Positions 34,879 to 43,427 of a stretch of 64,000 nt of DNA are shown piece after piece. The position numbers and the translations under genes were made by a program. Under the pieces are notes generated by a model. The model was not told the DNA's origin. It saw only the letters and a list, made by a program, of their open reading frames with translations, and did not search any database. Position 1 is the first letter of the stretch. The number at the start of each line of letters is the position of its first letter. The DNA is from DASSKP01 sp035695045 (GTDB taxonomy: Bacteria > Actinomycetota > Actinomycetes > JAFAQI01), in NCBI GenBank assembly GCA_035695045.1, contig DASSEX010000030.1:91672-155671 (forward strand), given 5' to 3'.

Positions 34879-34959
34879 TCGGGGCTGCTTCCCGGTGCTT
34901 GCAGGAGTAAGCACTCTCCACGGAAGCACAGTTCCGCCCAGGCGTCGACCGCAGCGTGG

Positions 34960-34975
34960 TGTGACCAGGGTCACG
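34960..34975. promoter_or_regulatory. candidate Crp binding site
   Basis: TGTGA-ccaggg-TCACG matches the actinobacterial Crp consensus TGTGA-N6-TCACA with one mismatch. It is about 115 bases upstream of the gene starting at 34846. Crp is encoded 4 kb away. Confidence 0.45.
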
Positions 34976-34981
34976 GCCCGC

Positions 34982-36166
34982 CTAGTCGCAGCCGCGCGTC
35001 GAGACCGGCTGTCGCGCGTTCGCCCCCGCACGAGCGTCCGAGGCGACCTCCCCCGCGGTGAGCGCGTAACCGGTGTGACGGTCTTCGACCGCAGCCGCGA
35101 AGACGACGCCGTAGACCCGGCCGTCCGGCGCGAGCAGGGGGCCGCCGGAGTTGCCCGGCCGTACGACGGCATAGACCGAGTAGATCTCGCGGGTCACCTG
35201 GCTGGACTGGTAGATGTCCGGGCCGCGGGCGGACTCGGTGCCACGGATACGCGCAGCGACCGGCCGGAACGGGCCGTTCTCCGGGTAGCCGGCGACGACC
35301 GCGCTCTGCCCGCGTTGCGCCGTACCGGCAAAGGAGAGCGGGTTGGCGGAGAAGCCCGGCACATACAGCACGGCGACGTCGCGCTTCGGGTCGTAGAGCA
35401 CGACCTGCGCCGGGTAGGCGTGACCGTCCGGGGCGTTGACGGTCGGACCATGCACGCCGGCGACCACGTGCGCGTTGGTCATGACGTGGTGCGGCGCGAA
35501 GAGGAACCCGCTGCCCTCCAGCTGGCGCCGGCACGACGGCGCCACTCCGGTGATCTTGACGATGTCCGGCGCCGCGAGGCGCACCGCGCGGCTGTTGGCG
35601 ACCCGAGGATCCGGCGGCGGCACCTTCACGATCCGCTCCGGTCCGATCGCACCGAAGACCTGCGGGAACCCGTTCTCGTCGATCAACCGCCGGAACGCCG
35701 CGAACCAGGTCGGGATGCTGTCCGGCATGATCGAGTCGATCCCGGTCAGCAGTGCCGAGTGGCGCACCTGACGGGCCACCGAGTTGATGGCGCTGTGCGC
35801 CAGTGCGCTGCCCACCAGCCACGCGACGAGCAGCACGGAGACGACGCTCACGACAGCGCCGCCGACGGCGTCCACCCGCCGCGCCGGGTCCCAGGTGATC
35901 CGCCGACGCAGGGCGATGCCGACGGCGGTCGCAGCCAGTTGACCCACGGTCGCTGCGACGAAGACCACCAGCAGACCGAACAGCGGCGACGACCGCGCGT
36001 CCGGTCCACTGATGGCCTGGTGCAGCGCCGGCGCGTACTTCGCGCCGAGCACGCCGCCACCGAGAAAGCCCACGAACGACAGCACGCCGATCAGGAAGCC
36101 CTGCCGGTAGCCGCTGATCGCGAATCCGATGCAGACCGCGATGAGGACGAGGTCGAGGAAGTCCAT
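34982..36166 (-). CDS. marP: membrane-anchored periplasmic serine protease MarP
   Basis: 394 residues. Four N-terminal helices (CvpA-like, residues 1-120) precede a chymotrypsin-fold protease with His233 (TNAHVV), Asp263 (RDVAVLY) and Ser340 (GNSGGP). Cys212 and Cys393 match in position the regulatory disulfide of M. tuberculosis MarP (Rv3671c). MarP in Mtb is needed for acid resistance and cleaves the RipA hydrolase. The ATG overlaps the Nudix stop by one base (TGATG), so it is the last gene of nth-tlpA-nudix-marP. Confidence 0.93.
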   Translation of the reverse strand: MDFLDLVLIAVCIGFAISGYRQGFLIGVLSFVGFLGGGVLGAKYAPALHQAISGPDARSSPLFGLLVVFVAATVGQLAATAVGIALRRRITWDPARRVDAVGGAVVSVVSVLLVAWLVGSALAHSAINSVARQVRHSALLTGIDSIMPDSIPTWFAAFRRLIDENGFPQVFGAIGPERIVKVPPPDPRVANSRAVRLAAPDIVKITGVAPSCRRQLEGSGFLFAPHHVMTNAHVVAGVHGPTVNAPDGHAYPAQVVLYDPKRDVAVLYVPGFSANPLSFAGTAQRGQSAVVAGYPENGPFRPVAARIRGTESARGPDIYQSSQVTREIYSVYAVVRPGNSGGPLLAPDGRVYGVVFAAAVEDRHTGYALTAGEVASDARAGANARQPVSTRGCD

Positions 36167-36873
36167 CAGCGGCCTGTGTCGACGTCGGGCGCCGACGGCG
36201 CCGTGCGAGCGGGATACGTCCGCTGCCGCATCGCGAGACGAAGCGCTTCCGCGGGCAGCTCGGCCACCCGGTCACGGTCCCACGGCCGCTCCCATCCGGC
36301 GAGCGCGAGCAGGCGGTCGAGGACGCCGGCCGTGAAACCCCAGACCAGCATGTCGGCGACCTCGAAGGCAGGCCCCATACGTCCGCTGGGATGGGAGATC
36401 GTCAGCCGGTTGGCAGGGTCCGCGAGGTCCGCGAGTGGCACCCGCGCGACGGCCGCCACCTCGCGCGCGTCCGCCGGCATCACGTCCGAAGGCTCACGCC
36501 ACCAGGCAAGGACCGGCGTGACGACGTTGCCGCTCGGCGGCACCCACAGCTCCGGCAACGTCGCCAGCACGTCGACCCCGGCGGGGTCGAGGCCCGTCTC
36601 CTCCTGAGCCTCACGCAGAGCGGCGCCCACCGGCCCGTCGTCGCCCGGGTCGATCCCGCCGCCGGGGAAAGCCGGCTGACCGGCATGGCTCCGCAGATGC
36701 GCGCTCCGCTCGATGAGCAGGACGTCCGGACCCTGCGGGCCTTCACCGAACAGGACGAGCACGGCGGATTGCCGCAGGCCGGGCAGGACTCCGGCCGGAG
36801 GCGGAAACAGGCTCGCCTTCTCGGGCACCCGAACGGCGTCCAGCAGTGGCTCGAGCCAGCCGGGAGCGCTCAT
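36166..36873 (-). CDS. Nudix hydrolase, CoA-diphosphatase-like
   Basis: 235 residues. The Nudix box runs from GGGIDPGDDGPVGAAL through REAQEETGL (about residues 71-95), with Asp replacing the first Glu. Just before it, LLIERSAHLRSHAGQPAFPG matches the signature of coenzyme A pyrophosphatases, suggesting cleavage of CoA or acyl-CoA. Counterpart of Rv3672c. Overlaps tlpA by four bases and marP by one base. Confidence 0.85.
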   Translation of the reverse strand: MSAPGWLEPLLDAVRVPEKASLFPPPAGVLPGLRQSAVLVLFGEGPQGPDVLLIERSAHLRSHAGQPAFPGGGIDPGDDGPVGAALREAQEETGLDPAGVDVLATLPELWVPPSGNVVTPVLAWWREPSDVMPADAREVAAVARVPLADLADPANRLTISHPSGRMGPAFEVADMLVWGFTAGVLDRLLALAGWERPWDRDRVAELPAEALRLAMRQRTYPARTAPSAPDVDTGR

Positions 36874-37466
36874 GCACGCACCCCGAGGTAACGCTCGACG
36901 TCGGCGAGCACGGCAGCCACGCTGCCGTAGGGCTGCGGCGACAGGTGCACGATGCGCCCGCTCGCATCGACGAAGATCGTCATCGGTACGGCACTCGGAC
37001 CGTGTACGGCCAGCAACACCGCCTTGTTGTCATCGACCACGGACGGATAGCGCATCCGCGGCCGGACATGTGCCGCGAAGTCGAGCGCACTGTCGCTCTG
37101 ATCCTCGGTGTCGACGCCGAGGAACCGCACACGCTCACCCAGCCGCGCGTGCGCCGCGGCGAGGAACGGGGTCTCCTTCTGGCACGGACCACACCACGAG
37201 CCCCAGAGGTTGACGAGCATCGGCCTGCCGCGCAGCGCGGCCAGGTGCACGGCCGGGCCGTCCCCCAGGCACGGCAGGGTGACATCAGGCAGGCCGCCAC
37301 TGACCGGGGAGGCCGCGCTGCCAGGACAGGGCTCGAGCGCTGCCGCAGCCACGAGCTGGGTGTGGTCGGGGTTCTTCGGGTACTGCGGACCAGCAGCAGA
37401 GCGACCGGACGACGTACATCCGGCGAGCAGCACGAGTGCTCCCGCGACGAGCGCCGTCGTGCGCAT
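36870..37466 (-). CDS. TlpA-like thioredoxin-fold lipoprotein
   Basis: 198 residues: lipoprotein signal with lipobox LLAGC (Cys17), then a thioredoxin fold with redox pair WCGPC (Cys92, Cys95) and cis-proline SAVPMT. It probably acts in thiol-disulfide exchange on the outer face of the membrane, perhaps on its neighbour MarP, which has a disulfide. Counterpart of Rv3673c. The ATG at 37466 overlaps the nth stop (TGATG). Confidence 0.88.
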   Translation of the reverse strand: MRTTALVAGALVLLAGCTSSGRSAAGPQYPKNPDHTQLVAAAALEPCPGSAASPVSGGLPDVTLPCLGDGPAVHLAALRGRPMLVNLWGSWCGPCQKETPFLAAAHARLGERVRFLGVDTEDQSDSALDFAAHVRPRMRYPSVVDDNKAVLLAVHGPSAVPMTIFVDASGRIVHLSPQPYGSVAAVLADVERYLGVRA

Positions 37467-38188
37467 CAAAGGGAACCCTCGACCTCGGCCGGGGACTTCA
37501 CCAGCTTGCGCGCTTCCTTCTCGTCGACCGGGCCGATCCCGTACGACGGGCACCACCTGGCCACCGGGCACGCGCCGCAGGCCGGTCGGCGCGAGTGGCA
37601 GATGCGACGACCGTGCCAGATCAGACGATGCGAGAGCACCGTCCATTCCTTCTTCGGGAACAACGCTCCGACCTCGTGCTCGACCTTGACGGGGTCGTCC
37701 TCCGAGGTCCAACCGAACCGGCGCGACAGCCGCCCGAAGTGGGTGTCGACGGTGATCCCAGGAACGTCGAAGGCGTTGCCGAGCACGACGTTCGCGGTCT
37801 TGCGGCCGACGCCGGGGAGCGTCACGAGGTCGTCGAGCCGGCGGGGCACCTCGCCGTCGAACCGTTCGACGAGAGCGGCACCGAGCTTGATCAGGCTGTC
37901 GGTCTTGGCCCGGAAGAATCCGGTCGACTTGATGATCTCCTCGACCTCGGCACGGTCCGCTCCCGCGTAGTCAGCAGCGCTGCGAAAACGGGCGAACAGC
38001 ACCGGGGTGACCTCGTTGACCCGTTTGTCGGTCGTCTGCGCCGACAGAACTGTCGCGACGAGCAGCTGCAGCGGGGTGCCGAAGTCCAGCTCGCAGTGGG
38101 CGTCCGGGTAGGCCTCGGCGAGCGCTCGGCCGATTCGCCGAGCCCGCCGCACCAGCGCGGTGCGCGACTCCTCCGCTGCGGCCGGCAC
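37466..38188 (-). CDS. nth: endonuclease III (base-excision DNA glycosylase)
   Basis: 240 residues. It removes oxidised pyrimidines and nicks abasic sites. The helix-hairpin-helix LPGVGRKTANVVLGNAF contains the catalytic lysine, the catalytic aspartate is in VDTHFGRLSRR, and a C-terminal 4Fe-4S cluster has the spacing C-x6-C-x2-C-x5-C (CHSRRPACGACPVARWC). Head of a four-gene operon with tlpA, nudix and marP; the same order is found in Mtb (Rv3674c-Rv3671c). Confidence 0.95.
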   Translation of the reverse strand: MPAAAEESRTALVRRARRIGRALAEAYPDAHCELDFGTPLQLLVATVLSAQTTDKRVNEVTPVLFARFRSAADYAGADRAEVEEIIKSTGFFRAKTDSLIKLGAALVERFDGEVPRRLDDLVTLPGVGRKTANVVLGNAFDVPGITVDTHFGRLSRRFGWTSEDDPVKVEHEVGALFPKKEWTVLSHRLIWHGRRICHSRRPACGACPVARWCPSYGIGPVDEKEARKLVKSPAEVEGSL

Positions 38189-38321
38189 GTTCGCAAGCGT
38201 AAGCGGCGGTCAGAAGCCGGGCCGAACGCGGTTCCTACGCCGAGCGGGTGATGGTCCGATTCGCCCCTCAAGCCCTCGCCGTCCCCGCCGATCCCTCTCC
38301 TGACGGTTACGGAGAGTGATG

Positions 38322-38858
38322 ATGAGCAACCGACCAACCACGGACGCCGGACGCTTCCGTGCAGTGCCAGAGCGCAGCCCCGACTTCGCGCACCTGTCGC
38401 TGGACGGGCTGCGCGCCTACCGCCGTGCCCTCAACACCGAGGAAGGCCGGGTGTCCTACTGGCGCCGCATCATCCAGGCGCGCCTCGACCTCGTCCGTGC
38501 CGCCGAGAGCGGGACGGTCGCCACGTCGCAGAACCTGCGCGGTGTCTTCGCCGAGGCCCGCGTCGACTCCGGGCGCAAGGCGCTGCTGACCGTCGTGCCG
38601 ATCGACGACATGCCCCCGCTGCCCGACCTCGTCGACCTGTGGGCGCGCTCGCCGCAGCCGGGTGACCTCGAGGCGACGCACGCGCTCGCACGCGACCTCG
38701 CGAAGGCGGAGGCGCAGCTGTCGGCGTACCGCACCGCACTGCACAAGCGGCTCGCCTCTGCGACCGGCGAGCTCATCGCGCGCTACCGCGAGCAGCCTGC
38801 GCTCTGCCTGTCGGCGCTGCCGACGCAGCGTCAGGTCGCCCGCGTCGTCAACGGCTGA
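38322..38858 (+). CDS. rsiG: RsiG/AmfC-like protein with a c-di-GMP-binding motif
   Basis: 178 residues, mostly helical. Residues 41-56 match exactly the c-di-GMP signature E(X)3S(X)2R(X)3Q(X)3D of Streptomyces RsiG, which binds sigma WhiG when loaded with c-di-GMP. A second copy at 130-145 keeps E, S and R but has His for Gln and Ala for Asp. The ATG at 38322 follows GGAGAG by five bases (in-frame GTG 38316 and ATG 38319 also exist). Whether a WhiG-type sigma exists in this organism cannot be seen. The symbol is by family resemblance. Confidence 0.82.
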   Translation: MSNRPTTDAGRFRAVPERSPDFAHLSLDGLRAYRRALNTEEGRVSYWRRIIQARLDLVRAAESGTVATSQNLRGVFAEARVDSGRKALLTVVPIDDMPPLPDLVDLWARSPQPGDLEATHALARDLAKAEAQLSAYRTALHKRLASATGELIARYREQPALCLSALPTQRQVARVVNG

Positions 38859-38909
38859 GGCACCCCCGCGGGTGTAACGGCGAGACGCGCAGGGCACGAT
38901 GAGTTGACG

Positions 38910-39158
38910 ATGATCGCCTTGCTCGCGCTTGGGTTCCCCGGCGTGCTTCTCGCGCTGATGCTCGCGATGGAGCGCGTCGAGGCGCCGCTGCGCGACGAGG
39001 CCGTCGGCGAGCAGCTGGTCGAGTTCCTCGACTCTGCGCGGCCCGACGAGGTGGAGACGTTCGTCAGCCAGGGGCTCGCCAACGCGCTCGACCGCTACTG
39101 GCGTCGCCGCGGTCTGCGCAGCCGCCTTGCGGCCCGCCGACTCGCCGCCCGGAGCTGA
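38910..39158 (+). CDS. small membrane protein upstream of crp
   Basis: 82 residues: one N-terminal membrane helix (2-20), an acidic middle (VEAPLRDEAVGEQLVEFLDS) and a strongly basic C-terminus (RRRGLRSRLAARRLAARS). It occupies the Rv3675 position before crp. A TTG two codons upstream is an alternative start. No function known. Confidence 0.65.
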   Translation: MIALLALGFPGVLLALMLAMERVEAPLRDEAVGEQLVEFLDSARPDEVETFVSQGLANALDRYWRRRGLRSRLAARRLAARS

Positions 39159-39234
39159 GTGCGGGAGACTCCACGCGATGGACGGTCAGGCCTGGGCCGT
39201 CCTCGAAGACGCAACGCGTCGACGTGGAGGTGAC

Positions 39235-39909
39235 ATGGACGGCGTCCTCGCCGAGGTTCCGCTGTTCGCCGCTCTCGACCCGGAGGCAACCGCCGCGCTG
39301 ACGGGCGTGATGACCACGCGTGACGTCGAGCGCGGGCACACCGTGTTCAGCGAGGGCGACGCGGGTGACCGGCTGTTCGTCGTCCTCGACGGGAAGGTGA
39401 AGATCTCGCGCACCGCGTCGGACGGCCGCGAGAACCTGCTGACCGTGCTCGGTCCCGGCGAGATGTTCGGAGAGCTCTCGCTCTTCGACCCCGGACCCCG
39501 AACGGCGACCGCCACCGCTGTGACGCACAGTCGGCTGGCCTCACTCGACCACGACGACCTTCGGCCGGTCCTGCTCGAACGCCCCGAGGTCTCGGTCCAT
39601 CTTCTGCAGGCCCTCGCACAACGGCTGCGTCGCACCAACGAGGCGATGGCAGACCTCGTCTTCTCGGACGTCCCGGGCCGCGTCGCCAACGCGCTGCTGG
39701 GGCTCAGCGAGAAGTTCGGCGTCGAGGACAGCGACGGCATCCGGGTGCAGCACGATCTGACACAAGAAGAGCTCGCACAGCTCGTCGGGGCCAGCCGCGA
39801 GACGGTGAACAAGGCACTGTCGGACTTCGCCGGTCGGGGCTGGATCCGCCTCGAAGGGCGCACTGTTCTCATCATCGACGCGTCGCGGCTCGCCCGCCGC
39901 GCGCGCTGA
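39235..39909 (+). CDS. crp: cAMP receptor-type transcription regulator
   Basis: 224 residues. The N-terminal cyclic-nucleotide domain has the phosphate-binding cassette FGELSLFDPGPRTATA with the Glu and Arg-Thr pair expected for cAMP. The C-terminal helix-turn-helix is QEELAQLVGASRETVNKAL. GGAGGTGAC precedes the ATG at 39235; the frame runs further upstream but without a better start. Counterpart of Rv3676 and S. coelicolor Crp. Two bases separate its stop from that of the convergent adenylate cyclase gene. Confidence 0.93.
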   Translation: MDGVLAEVPLFAALDPEATAALTGVMTTRDVERGHTVFSEGDAGDRLFVVLDGKVKISRTASDGRENLLTVLGPGEMFGELSLFDPGPRTATATAVTHSRLASLDHDDLRPVLLERPEVSVHLLQALAQRLRRTNEAMADLVFSDVPGRVANALLGLSEKFGVEDSDGIRVQHDLTQEELAQLVGASRETVNKALSDFAGRGWIRLEGRTVLIIDASRLARRAR

Positions 39910-39911
39910 CC

Positions 39912-42900
39912 TCACCCGGACGCGCTCAACGCCGCCAAGGCACGTTCGCTGCTCGGCAGCTCACTGCGCATCTCCGTCGACGAGGCCAACGCGACGGCTG
40001 ACCGTACGGCGACCTGCGCAGCGGGAGTGTCGCCGCTCAGCGCGAGGCACTGGGCCAGCGCGCGTAGCGCGACGACGCGCGACCGCACGTCTTCGGCCGG
40101 GACATGCATCGCGTTGTTGGCCACGGCGAGCGCCTCGCGGAGCTCACCGGCCTCCCGCAGAGTGCCGGCAAGGTGGGCGAGTGCCTGCCGACGCGGGAAC
40201 ACCAGCGACGCGTCGCGGCAGGCTTCGGCCTCGTGCAACAACGTCAGGGCGTCGGGCAAGCGCCCCCGGGCGCGCAGCGCCTGCGCGAGCAGAACGCGCA
40301 GACCGACGAGTGCGGCGGGTTCGAGGTCCATGCCGGCGAGAGCACGGAGCGCGCGCTCCGCCGCGGTCTGCGCTCCGTCGACATCACCGAGGTCGAGGCG
40401 GCAGTAGCCCAGGACCCCGAGCGCAAGCGCACCGATGACCGGATGCTGTGCTTCCTCGCTGAGCCGGACGGCTTCCGACAGCGTCGCGGTGGCTTCGTCG
40501 TAGCGGCCGTAGCCGCGCAGGGCCGCACCCTGTGCAACGCACGCCATGGCCTGACCCCAGGTGTCGCCCATCTCGCGGAACACGGCGAGGGCACGACTCG
40601 TCTCCTCCATCGCCGTACGCAGCTCACCGAGCTCTGCCGCGGCGAAACCGTCGATCGTCAGGCACGCGGCCGCACCCCACCGGTCACCGAGGGCATGACC
40701 GATCGGCAGGAGGCCCTGCGCAAGTCGCCGGCTCTCGTGCAAGCGGCCTTGCAGCAGCCGCACGAACGCCTCGGTGCCGGCGCACCACGACAGACCGCCG
40801 TTGTCGTCGAGCGCGGCGAACACGTCGGCTGCGCGGGTGAGCATGCGCTCCGCGAGCGCGTAGTCGCCACGTGTCGTCGCGCTCCACGCGAGGTGCTGCA
40901 GCGCCCAGCCGGCGCCACGCCGATCCCCCACCCGTTCGGCGAGCGCAAGCGCATCGCGGAACCTCGTCTCGGCGGCGCTGAGCCGTCCGATCAGGTAGTC
41001 GATCAGCCCCAGCTGCCGCAGCGCCTCGCCGGCAACGCGGTCCAGCCCCGCGTCGCTGGCGGCCGCGAGCGCCGTGACCAGCACCGGGATCGCACCCTTG
41101 GGGTCACCGCGCCGCCGACGGATGTCTCCGAGCACCACGAGTGCCGCGGAGCGGCGGCGCAGGTCCGACGAGCGTTGTGCCTCGACGAGATCCGCCTCGG
41201 CATCGTCCAGGCGATGAAGCTGCACCCGCGCAGCGGCGCGGCCGGTGCAGATGTCGTCGAGCAGCTCGCGGGGCGCGTCCTCGTCGGCGATCTCGAGCGC
41301 TCGGGTGAGCAACCGCTCCGCCCGCGGCGCGTCGTCACGCGAGAGCGCGGCGTCACCCAGCCGGGCGAGAGCGGTGACGGCGACCGGCCGGACCGTCCAC
41401 GCAATGTCGCGTGCGGGAAGCTGCATCTCGCCCGCGAGCGCGAGCGCTTGCTCGGCCTGCGTCGCGACGAGCGCATCGACCTCGCCGCCGGGCCACCGAT
41501 GGTCGCGCGCCGCCCAGACCGCCACGTGCGCATGGCGACGGGCGCGCTCCGCCTTCGGGATGCCGGCATAGGCGACGTCCCTGGCAAGCTCGTGCGCGAA
41601 CACGTACGACGTCGCGTGTCCGGTGACGTCGCCGACAGCCCGCAGGATGCCGCGGATGACGAGCTCGTTGAGCGCCGCGCTGAACGCCTCGTCGTCGAGT
41701 CGCGGCTCGAGTGCACGGAGCATCTCGGTGTGGAACGGACTGCCGATGACGGACGCGTCGCGGAGTAACGAGCGGGCCGGCGGGTCGAGTCCGTCGATGC
41801 GCGCGGCGAGCACCGCCTGCACGCCTGCCGGCAGGACGTCGCGGGGCAGCTCACCCTCGAGCCGCCATCCGTCGCCGATGCGCCGCAGCACGCCGCGGTC
41901 GACGAGAAGGTGCAGCAGCTCACTCAAGAAGAACGGGTTGCCTTGAGCTCGTCCGAGGAGCACGTGCCGCGCGGTCTCGTCGAGGTCGGCGCCCCCGACA
42001 TATGCGCGCAGCAGGCGTTCGCTCGCCAGCTCGTCGAGCGGCGCCAGCGGCAGCAGCTCCGGCTCCGGCAGCCGGTCCCACCATTCATGACCGATGACGT
42101 CGGAGCGACCGAGGCTCACGTGCAGAACGGGACCGCCGACGTGCGCCGCGATCTGCCCGAAGGCAGCAAGCAACGATGGCGCCGCCCACTGCGTGTCGTC
42201 CACGACGAGGATGAGCGGGCCCTCGGCGGCGAGGGCGTCGAGAAGAGCGACGGCCGCGTCGACCATCGGGTCGCGCGGCACACCGACGAGACCTGGCGCG
42301 ACGGTGTCGCGCGGGCCGAGTGGAGCTGCAGGAGACAAGCCGACCAACGCGAGCAACCGGTCGACGACGGACGCCGACAGCGCGCGGTCGGCGTTCGCCC
42401 GCGACAACCGCGCCGCAGTGCGGCGGAGCTGGGCTTCGGCTGTCGTCGGGTCGTCGATGTCGACGATGCCGGCGGCTGTGCGCACCCACTCCGCCACCGG
42501 CGCGAGGTCTCGGCCTTCGCCGTACGGCGTGCACCGGCCCCACAGCACGCGCGCACCGGGGAGCTCCGTCGCGAACCGTGACAGCTCGATGCCGAGGCGG
42601 GTCTTGCCGACCCCGGCCTCACCGGCGACGACGATGCTCGCCGGCCGCTTGCTCTCCACGACGTCGAGGAGCTTTCCGACCAGGCGACCGAACTCCGCGT
42701 CGCGACCGACGAACGGCGCCTCGTCCCCCAGCCCGAGCCGGGCCGCTCCGGGTGGCCGCAGGCCGACCAGCTCGTAAGCGGGGACCGGCTCGCGCTTTCC
42801 CTTCAGGCGAAGCGGCGGCAGGGCCCGCCACGACGCGATGGACATCGTCGCGAGCGCAGTGTCGCGACCCGCGAACACGGCACCGACTCCTGCCGCATCG

Positions 42901-43427
42901 GACAACCGCGACGCCGTGTTCACCGCGTCGCCGACGACCGTGTAGGCGAGGTGTGCCTGCACGCCCGCGAGGACCTCGCCGGTGTTGAGCCCGACGCGCA
43001 AACCCATGCGCCGTCCGCCGCCGGCCTGTTCGGCCATGAGGCGACGGACCTCGGTCTGCATGGCAGCGGCCGCCCGGACCGCGCGCTCGGCGTCGTCCTC
43101 GTGGGACGTGGGTGCGCCGAACACAGCCATGATGCCGTCGCCGGTGAGCTTGTCGACGCGACCACCCATCTCGGTGACGGTGCGGCTGAGAGTCGCGAGC
43201 ACCCGATCCGTGACGGTCCCGACGCGTTCCGGGTCGAGGTCCTCCGCCCACGCCGTGAAGTCCGAGAGGTCACCGAAGAGCACGGTGACGACGCGGCGCT
43301 CCGCGACGGGGTCCTCGATGCCGCCCGACACGTCGAGGAGCGCGCCGCAGCCGTGGCAGAACCGGGCGCCCGGCACCGGAGGCGTTCCGCAGACCTGGCA
43401 GACCAATGGTCCGAGGGTCTCGGTCAC
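39912..43427 (-). CDS. class III adenylate/guanylate cyclase fused to an AAA ATPase and TPR repeats
   Basis: 1171 residues. An N-terminal zinc ribbon (CQVC...CHGC, residues 10-27) precedes the cyclase domain (about 45-215) with metal aspartates D53 in FGDLSDFT and D97 in LTGDGIMAVFG, and the catalytic Asn/Arg in VGDAVNTASRL. An AAA/NACHT-like ATPase follows (Walker A AGEAGVGKTRL, Walker B LILVVDD), then about 500 residues of TPR-like helices. This MalT-like layout suggests a regulated cyclase making cAMP. The GTG at 43427 overlaps the preceding gene (GTGA). It converges on crp. Confidence 0.9.
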   Translation of the reverse strand: MTETLGPLVCQVCGTPPVPGARFCHGCGALLDVSGGIEDPVAERRVVTVLFGDLSDFTAWAEDLDPERVGTVTDRVLATLSRTVTEMGGRVDKLTGDGIMAVFGAPTSHEDDAERAVRAAAAMQTEVRRLMAEQAGGGRRMGLRVGLNTGEVLAGVQAHLAYTVVGDAVNTASRLSDAAGVGAVFAGRDTALATMSIASWRALPPLRLKGKREPVPAYELVGLRPPGAARLGLGDEAPFVGRDAEFGRLVGKLLDVVESKRPASIVVAGEAGVGKTRLGIELSRFATELPGARVLWGRCTPYGEGRDLAPVAEWVRTAAGIVDIDDPTTAEAQLRRTAARLSRANADRALSASVVDRLLALVGLSPAAPLGPRDTVAPGLVGVPRDPMVDAAVALLDALAAEGPLILVVDDTQWAAPSLLAAFGQIAAHVGGPVLHVSLGRSDVIGHEWWDRLPEPELLPLAPLDELASERLLRAYVGGADLDETARHVLLGRAQGNPFFLSELLHLLVDRGVLRRIGDGWRLEGELPRDVLPAGVQAVLAARIDGLDPPARSLLRDASVIGSPFHTEMLRALEPRLDDEAFSAALNELVIRGILRAVGDVTGHATSYVFAHELARDVAYAGIPKAERARRHAHVAVWAARDHRWPGGEVDALVATQAEQALALAGEMQLPARDIAWTVRPVAVTALARLGDAALSRDDAPRAERLLTRALEIADEDAPRELLDDICTGRAAARVQLHRLDDAEADLVEAQRSSDLRRRSAALVVLGDIRRRRGDPKGAIPVLVTALAAASDAGLDRVAGEALRQLGLIDYLIGRLSAAETRFRDALALAERVGDRRGAGWALQHLAWSATTRGDYALAERMLTRAADVFAALDDNGGLSWCAGTEAFVRLLQGRLHESRRLAQGLLPIGHALGDRWGAAACLTIDGFAAAELGELRTAMEETSRALAVFREMGDTWGQAMACVAQGAALRGYGRYDEATATLSEAVRLSEEAQHPVIGALALGVLGYCRLDLGDVDGAQTAAERALRALAGMDLEPAALVGLRVLLAQALRARGRLPDALTLLHEAEACRDASLVFPRRQALAHLAGTLREAGELREALAVANNAMHVPAEDVRSRVVALRALAQCLALSGDTPAAQVAVRSAVALASSTEMRSELPSSERALAALSASG

